This document shows positions 32,190 to 34,210 of a stretch of DNA of 34,210 nt, piece after piece. The first letter of the stretch is position 1, and each line of letters opens with the position of its first letter. Position numbers and translations under genes: made by a program. This DNA comes from Lachnospiraceae bacterium UBA3732. Its GTDB lineage: Bacteria; Bacillota; Clostridia; Lachnospirales; Lachnospiraceae. The stretch is taken from assembly GCA_002372545.1 (NCBI GenBank), contig DFHD01000051.1:1-34210 (forward strand), read 5' to 3'. Below the pieces are notes generated by a model. That model searched no databases, was not told the DNA's origin, and was given only the letters and a program-made list of their open reading frames with translations.

Positions 32190-33887
32190 TCAATGCTCCA
32201 GATAGCTCATGATCATTCTTGCACACATAGCGCGCGTGGCCGTCTCCTTCGCACCGAGACGAACAACCGTCTGGCCGTTTCCATCCTTTGATTCCAAACC
32301 GGAAATAATGCCCATGCCGACTGCCCAGGAAAGATAGCCTGCATATTTCTCCGATATACTTGCCCTATCGGCATAGCCATCGATGGAGGCGGTGACATTT
32401 CCGTTCCCCTTGCCGAATTTATCTTCATAGCCTTTCAGCATGATGGCGATCTCGCGCCGCATAATATCCGCCTTTGGATCAAATGTTGTTTCGGTTCTTC
32501 CGTTAACGATCCCGTTATGATAGGCCCATATAACCGCATCGGTATAGTATGAACCGGCCGGTACATCCTTAAACGGATTCTGCAGGCCTGCCACCGATGG
32601 TCTTCCCTGCATCGCATAAAGCATGACCGCAAAGTCTCTGCGCTGGAGCGGAGCATTCGGTCTGAAGGTGGTCGGAATAGGAATGATCCCTCCTTCTCCA
32701 TCTCCTGCCATGATCCCGTTCTCCGCGCAATATACGATTCCGGTATACTTCCAGTTGTCCGGATTCGCGGAAACATCCGAAAACAGCCACGCCCTGTCTG
32801 CGGTACCCCTGCGAAGCTTTACACTTCCGCCGGGAAGAGCGGTAAAGCTGTAATTCACACTCTTATTCGCCCCTTTCACCTTTACGGTGATCGGCGTATT
32901 CACGAATGTATCGGGCAGGGCTGCATCTCCCGCCCCGGAGATCGTCTTGGGCGAGATCACCTCGTTCAGGAACGTGCAGCCGGAAAACATATTCAGCAGG
33001 GATGCATCTGTAATTCCGGATAGATTAAACTTCCGCATATCCACCTGCGTCAGCTTGTTGCAATCATTGAACATACCCTCTGCATTTTTTAGATTCGGTG
33101 TTTCCCAGCCGGAAAGATCCATGCTGGAAAACAGCATTTTTTCCGCAGGATAGGTCGGCTTATCGCTGGCGGAAAACATTCTCTGCATGTTTTCGACCTT
33201 CTTTGTGTTCCAGTTCTTTATATCCATATCCGCCATGCTCTCACATCCGTAGAACATATAGGACATATCCGTCACGTTTTCTGTCGTAAAGCCGCTTCCC
33301 AGCTGAAGGGATTCCAGTCTTTTACAGCCGCTGAACATTCCGCTCATATTAGTGACACCTGACGTATCCACGCCTGTCATATCGATGGATTTCAGATAGA
33401 TGCAGCCCTCGAACAGGCGGTTGCAATCCGCCGGCAGAATAACCCCCGGTTCCAGCTTCACGGATGTCACCTTCAGATCTTTTTTGTTGAAGATACTGCG
33501 GTGGATCGGGCTGACTCTGGGTGTGATCCCGACTTTATAGGTTGCGCCGTTAATATTTGCCGTTGCCGGAACAGTGATTTCCTTGTCTGTACCGGTGTAG
33601 AGATTCAGCCAGACGATCTTCGCGCTTTCATCTATTTTATCGATCGTATAGCCGTTCCAGGATGAAGCCTCTTCTATAGCCTCAGTCATTTGCTCCGCAT
33701 CTGTGATCGATACATCTTCCGTCTTTTCCGGTTCACTGATCCCCGCATCTCTTCCCTCTTCCACAGTTTCCTCTGCAGCTTCTGTTTCGTCAGCAAAAAC
33801 GTATCCTGTTCCGGAGATCCCGCTCATCGCCATTCCGGCAGCAAGGATCAACGCCGCCGTTCTCTTTTTCCAGTTTCCTTTTCTCAT
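32190..33887 (-). CDS. BspA-like leucine-rich surface protein with SLH domains
   Basis: A 565-residue secreted protein. A signal peptide (about 1-33, ALILAAGMAMSGISGTGYVFA) is followed by an acidic linker. A BspA/DUF285-type leucine-rich repeat domain covers about 95-330, with units such as NVTDMSYMFYGCESM and VTNMSGMFSGCKRLE. Three SLH domains (about 370-565) begin with LFSDVSANPDNWKYTG. BspA-like proteins often bind host or matrix components, though the ligand here is unknown. SLH domains would hold it on the wall. The ATG has an AAGGAAAG site. It is the first gene of the surface operon and has a good promoter 60-85 bp upstream. Confidence 0.9.
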   Translation of the reverse strand: MRKGNWKKRTAALILAAGMAMSGISGTGYVFADETEAAEETVEEGRDAGISEPEKTEDVSITDAEQMTEAIEEASSWNGYTIDKIDESAKIVWLNLYTGTDKEITVPATANINGATYKVGITPRVSPIHRSIFNKKDLKVTSVKLEPGVILPADCNRLFEGCIYLKSIDMTGVDTSGVTNMSGMFSGCKRLESLQLGSGFTTENVTDMSYMFYGCESMADMDIKNWNTKKVENMQRMFSASDKPTYPAEKMLFSSMDLSGWETPNLKNAEGMFNDCNKLTQVDMRKFNLSGITDASLLNMFSGCTFLNEVISPKTISGAGDAALPDTFVNTPITVKVKGANKSVNYSFTALPGGSVKLRRGTADRAWLFSDVSANPDNWKYTGIVYCAENGIMAGDGEGGIIPIPTTFRPNAPLQRRDFAVMLYAMQGRPSVAGLQNPFKDVPAGSYYTDAVIWAYHNGIVNGRTETTFDPKADIMRREIAIMLKGYEDKFGKGNGNVTASIDGYADRASISEKYAGYLSWAVGMGIISGLESKDGNGQTVVRLGAKETATRAMCARMIMSYLEH

Positions 33888-33945
33888 GTCCGTTCACTTT
33901 CCTTCTCATTTTTATTCTGCTTTTGAGCCTACGCCCTCATTTCAT

Positions 33946-33990
33946 ATCATACCGCAAAACCCGCTTTCCACGCAATAATCACATGTGATT
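33946..33990 (-). promoter_or_regulatory. Promoter and palindrome of the surface-protein operon
   Basis: On the minus strand TTGCGT (33970-33975), an 18-bp spacer and TATGAT (33946-33951) form a promoter. Directly upstream of its -35 lies a perfect 14-bp palindrome AATCACATGTGATT (33977-33990), placed where an activator would bind. Confidence 0.55.
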
Positions 33991-34011
33991 TTTCATCATT
34001 TTTTTGCAGCA

Positions 34012-34101
34012 ATCGAGTAGGGAGGATTTAATCCCCCTACTCGATGATGCGGGCTCGTCAAACAGGATACCACATAAATGTGTATCCTGATGACTCGCCT
34101 T
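34012..34101. repeat. Structured inverted-repeat element upstream of the surface operon
   Basis: An 11-bp perfect stem (ATCGAGTAGGG 34012-34022 with CCCTACTCGAT 34035-34045) is followed by a second hairpin (AGGATAC/GTATCCT) whose outer arms (GGCTCGTCA/TGACTCGCC) pair with two mismatches. No T run follows either stem, so it is not a simple terminator. Confidence 0.6.
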
Positions 34102-34106
34102 CGCAC

Positions 34107-34147
34107 AAAAAAAGCTCCAGGGCGTATATTACCACCTTGAAGCTTTC
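34107..34147 (-). terminator. Terminator of tRNA-Leu
   Basis: On the minus strand an imperfect stem (AAGCTTCAAGG with CCCTGGAGCTT) is followed by seven T residues (34107-34113 on the complement), right after the tRNA. Confidence 0.75.
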
Positions 34148-34152
34148 TTTCG

Positions 34153-34210
34153 TGCCGGCAACCGGGGTCGAACCGGTACGGGTATCACTACCCACGGGAT
34201 TTTAAGTCCC
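34153..34210 (-). tRNA. tRNA-Leu (anticodon UAA), partial
   Basis: The 3' part of a class II tRNA on the minus strand, cut by the right edge. Visible are the anticodon loop CTTAAAA (anticodon TAA), a long variable arm (GGGTAGTGATACCC), the T arm ACCGGTTCGACCCCGGT, the acceptor strand TGCCGGC and discriminator A. CCA is not encoded. The variable arm and anticodon together indicate leucine. Confidence 0.93.

Overview
The window looks like a chromosomal segment from a Gram-positive anaerobe of the class Clostridia, most likely a Lachnospiraceae-type bacterium. Four things support this: a SCIFF (six-cysteine) ranthipeptide with its radical SAM maturase, surface proteins with ChW repeats and SLH domains, a GH94 disaccharide phosphorylase, and mostly strong GGAGG-type ribosome binding sites. 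Coding sequence is moderately GC-rich. I saw no insertion sequence, prophage, CRISPR array or plasmid gene. All calls come from reading the sequence and from knowledge of the families; no database search was run.

Layout from left to right. (1) 1-1227: the 3' part of a cellobiose phosphorylase-like gene, facing a 635-residue orphan protein (1383-3290, minus) across a bidirectional terminator. (2) 3580-4552, minus: a two-gene lipid operon of acyl carrier protein and acyl-ACP thioesterase. Its promoter is divergent from that of the SCIFF locus (4709-7898, plus): a 48-residue precursor, an attenuator-like terminator, the radical SAM/SPASM maturase, and an Orn/Lys/Arg-type PLP decarboxylase overlapping the maturase by 83 bp. 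(3) 7919-8223: a tandemly duplicated terminator region next to tRNA-Ser(CGA). (4) 8399-12563, minus: an ATP-grasp ligase resembling D-aspartate ligase, an aspartate/glutamate racemase and a glutamine-dependent asparagine synthetase, preceded by a 47-residue charged helical protein. This grouping fits making, attaching and amidating D-aspartate in peptidoglycan. (5) 12741-16343, plus: an ABC ATPase, permease, sensor kinase and response regulator, laid out like a peptide-antibiotic sensing and detoxification module. (6) A GNAT acetyltransferase (minus), then a plus-strand unit of a DUF4342-like membrane protein, response regulator, sensor kinase and a membrane protein. (7) 20873-26261, minus: an HD-GYP phosphodiesterase with a membrane sensor region, a degenerate RluA-like protein, a two-domain polyphosphate kinase 2, and a class I aminotransferase with its own promoter. 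(8) 26367-33887, minus: a surface-protein operon of a BspA-like leucine-rich protein with SLH domains and two papain-family proteases carrying different wall anchors (ChW and SLH). (9) The right edge cuts a tRNA-Leu(UAA).

The points most worth following up are the D-Asp ligase/racemase/asparagine synthetase cluster, the SCIFF locus with its overlapping decarboxylase and cysteine-bearing maturase tail, the paired surface proteases with swapped anchors, the RluA-like protein that has lost part of its active site, and the repeat-rich structured DNA beside tRNA-Ser.
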